From a bacterium (lineage in GTDB: Bacteria > Pseudomonadota > Alphaproteobacteria > Rhizobiales > Xanthobacteraceae), in the NCBI GenBank assembly GCA_029946075.1, contig JAQSDT010000243.1, positions 1 to 5,135 on the forward strand: 5,135 nt of DNA, written 5' to 3'. The stretch's first letter is position 1; the number at the start of each line of letters is the position of its first letter. Below are positions 4,400 to 5,135 of this stretch, one piece after another. The notes under the pieces were generated by a model. The model searched no databases and was not told the origin of the DNA. It saw only the letters and a program-made list of their open reading frames with translations. The position numbers and the translations under genes were made by a program.

Positions 4400-4415
4400 C
4401 TCACTTCGAAGTGAG
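4400..4415. repeat. 16-bp perfect palindrome in the aconitase 3' untranslated region
   Basis: CTCACTTCGAAGTGAG is self-complementary over all 16 bases and starts 25 bp after the acnA stop codon. As RNA it folds to a 6-bp stem with a UCGA loop. No T tract follows it, so it is unlikely to be the terminator itself; a protein-binding site or an mRNA 3'-end structure is possible. Confidence 0.6.
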
Positions 4416-4440
4416 GCACTGATCACAAATCCGCGCTTTC

Positions 4441-5135
4441 TCAAGCCGCGAGCTTGCGGAGCACGTAGTGCAGGATGCCGCCGTTGCGGTAGTACTCCAG
4501 CTCATCGAGGGTATCGATGCGGCACAGCAGCGGAACACGCTGCAGCGAGCCGTCGCTGGAGACGATTTCGGCGGTCAGGGTCTGGCGCGGCTTCAGATCG
4601 CCCTGCAGGCCGCGGATCGTGACCTTCTCGTCGCCCTTGAGGCCGAGCGACGACCACGAGGTGCCGTCCTCGAAGGTCAGCGGCAGCACGCCCATGCCGA
4701 CCAGGTTGGAGCGATGGATGCGCTCGTAGCTCTGGCAGATCACGGCGCGAACGCCGAGCAGGCGGGTGCCCTTGGCCGCCCAGTCGCGCGAGGAGCCGTT
4801 GCCGTATTCGGCGCCGGCGAACACCACCAGCGGCACGCTCTCCTGCTGGTACTTCATCGCCGCGTCGTAGATCGACATCTGCTCGCCGTCGGGCCAGTGC
4901 TTGGTGAGGCCGCCTTCCGGAATGTTGCCGTCCGCGCCCTTCAGCATGAAGTTCTTGATGCGGATGTTGGCGAACGTGCCGCGCATCATGATCTCGTGGT
5001 TGCCGCGGCGGGTGCCGTACTGATTGAAGTCGGCGGGACGCACCTGGTGCTCGCTGAGGAATTTGCCCGCGGGCGAGGTCAGCTTGATCGAACCGGCCGG
5101 CGAGATGTGGTCGGTGGTGATCTTGTCGCCGAACA
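4441..5135 (-). CDS. acnA: aconitate hydratase, C-terminal swivel domain (5' part outside the window)
   Basis: Aconitase interconverts citrate and isocitrate through cis-aconitate in the TCA cycle, in the cytosol, using a [4Fe-4S] cluster. The window holds about 230 C-terminal residues of a protein that should be about 900 long; the cluster-binding cysteines lie beyond the right edge. Seen here: G-D-K-I-T-T-D-H-I-S-P-A-G-S-I at the start of domain 4, F-N-Q-Y-G-T-R-R-G-N-H-E-I-M-M-R-G-T-F-A, S-I-Y-D-A-A-M-K-Y, and the catalytic loop G-S-S-R-D-W-A-A-K-G (codons near 4770-4797), which carries the Ser and Arg of the active site. Y-E-R-I-H-R-S-N-L-V-G-M-G-V-L-P and the ending G-I-L-H-Y-V-L-R-K-L complete it. 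These match the AcnA/IRP1 type, not AcnB. The frame stays open to the right edge, so it is partial only because of the window. A hairpin terminator follows the stop. Confidence 0.97.
   Translation of the reverse strand, partial: FGDKITTDHISPAGSIKLTSPAGKFLSEHQVRPADFNQYGTRRGNHEIMMRGTFANIRIKNFMLKGADGNIPEGGLTKHWPDGEQMSIYDAAMKYQQESVPLVVFAGAEYGNGSSRDWAAKGTRLLGVRAVICQSYERIHRSNLVGMGVLPLTFEDGTSWSSLGLKGDEKVTIRGLQGDLKPRQTLTAEIVSSDGSLQRVPLLCRIDTLDELEYYRNGGILHYVLRKLAA

Overview
The window looks like chromosome of a high-GC alphaproteobacterium of the Bradyrhizobium / Rhodopseudomonas / Nitrobacter group (Nitrobacteraceae). The evidence is a strong preference for G/C at third codon positions, protein sequences typical of that group (Bax-inhibitor-1 family protein, DUF2794, DUF1223, AcnA-type aconitase), a solitary substrate-binding protein of a family that is much expanded there, and two short palindromic sequences that I remember as dispersed repeats of these genomes. 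The assignment rests on recognition by eye, not on a search.

Layout. Plus strand: the 3' three quarters of a Bax inhibitor-1 family membrane protein gene (1-597, cut by the window edge) ends at a strong intrinsic terminator (624-655). A GNAT acetyltransferase of the phosphinothricin / methionine-sulfone type follows (697-1236); its stop codon lies inside a roughly 100-bp palindromic element (1233-1334). A gap with a possible sigma-54 promoter (1510-1526) leads to a Tat-exported orphan ABC substrate-binding protein (1574-2557). Minus strand, convergent with the first part: DUF2794 protein (2689-3060), DUF1223 exported thioredoxin-like protein (3503-4279), and the C-terminal swivel domain of aconitase (4441 to the right edge). 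The order of transcription on this strand is acnA, DUF1223, DUF2794, with intrinsic-terminator-like and palindromic structures between them, so they are probably separate transcription units.

The least explained part is the 442-bp gap 3061-3502. It holds a plus-strand stem with a GAAA loop and a T5 tract, placed where no plus-strand gene precedes it. The preceding 100 bases fold into extensive long-range pairing, including two mutually exclusive partners for the terminator arm. This is best read as a candidate small structured RNA of about 120 nt (3262-3382). An 84-bp REP-like palindrome (3410-3493) then abuts the DUF1223 stop codon.

The genes do not form one pathway. They are mostly housekeeping or ordinary accessory functions: membrane homeostasis, detoxifying acetylation, solute binding, the TCA cycle and two conserved families of unknown role. 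I see no CRISPR array, tRNA, rRNA, transposase, phage gene or defence system. The only candidate for something undescribed is the structured RNA, and whether it already belongs to a known family (6S RNA, for example) cannot be settled without a covariance-model search.
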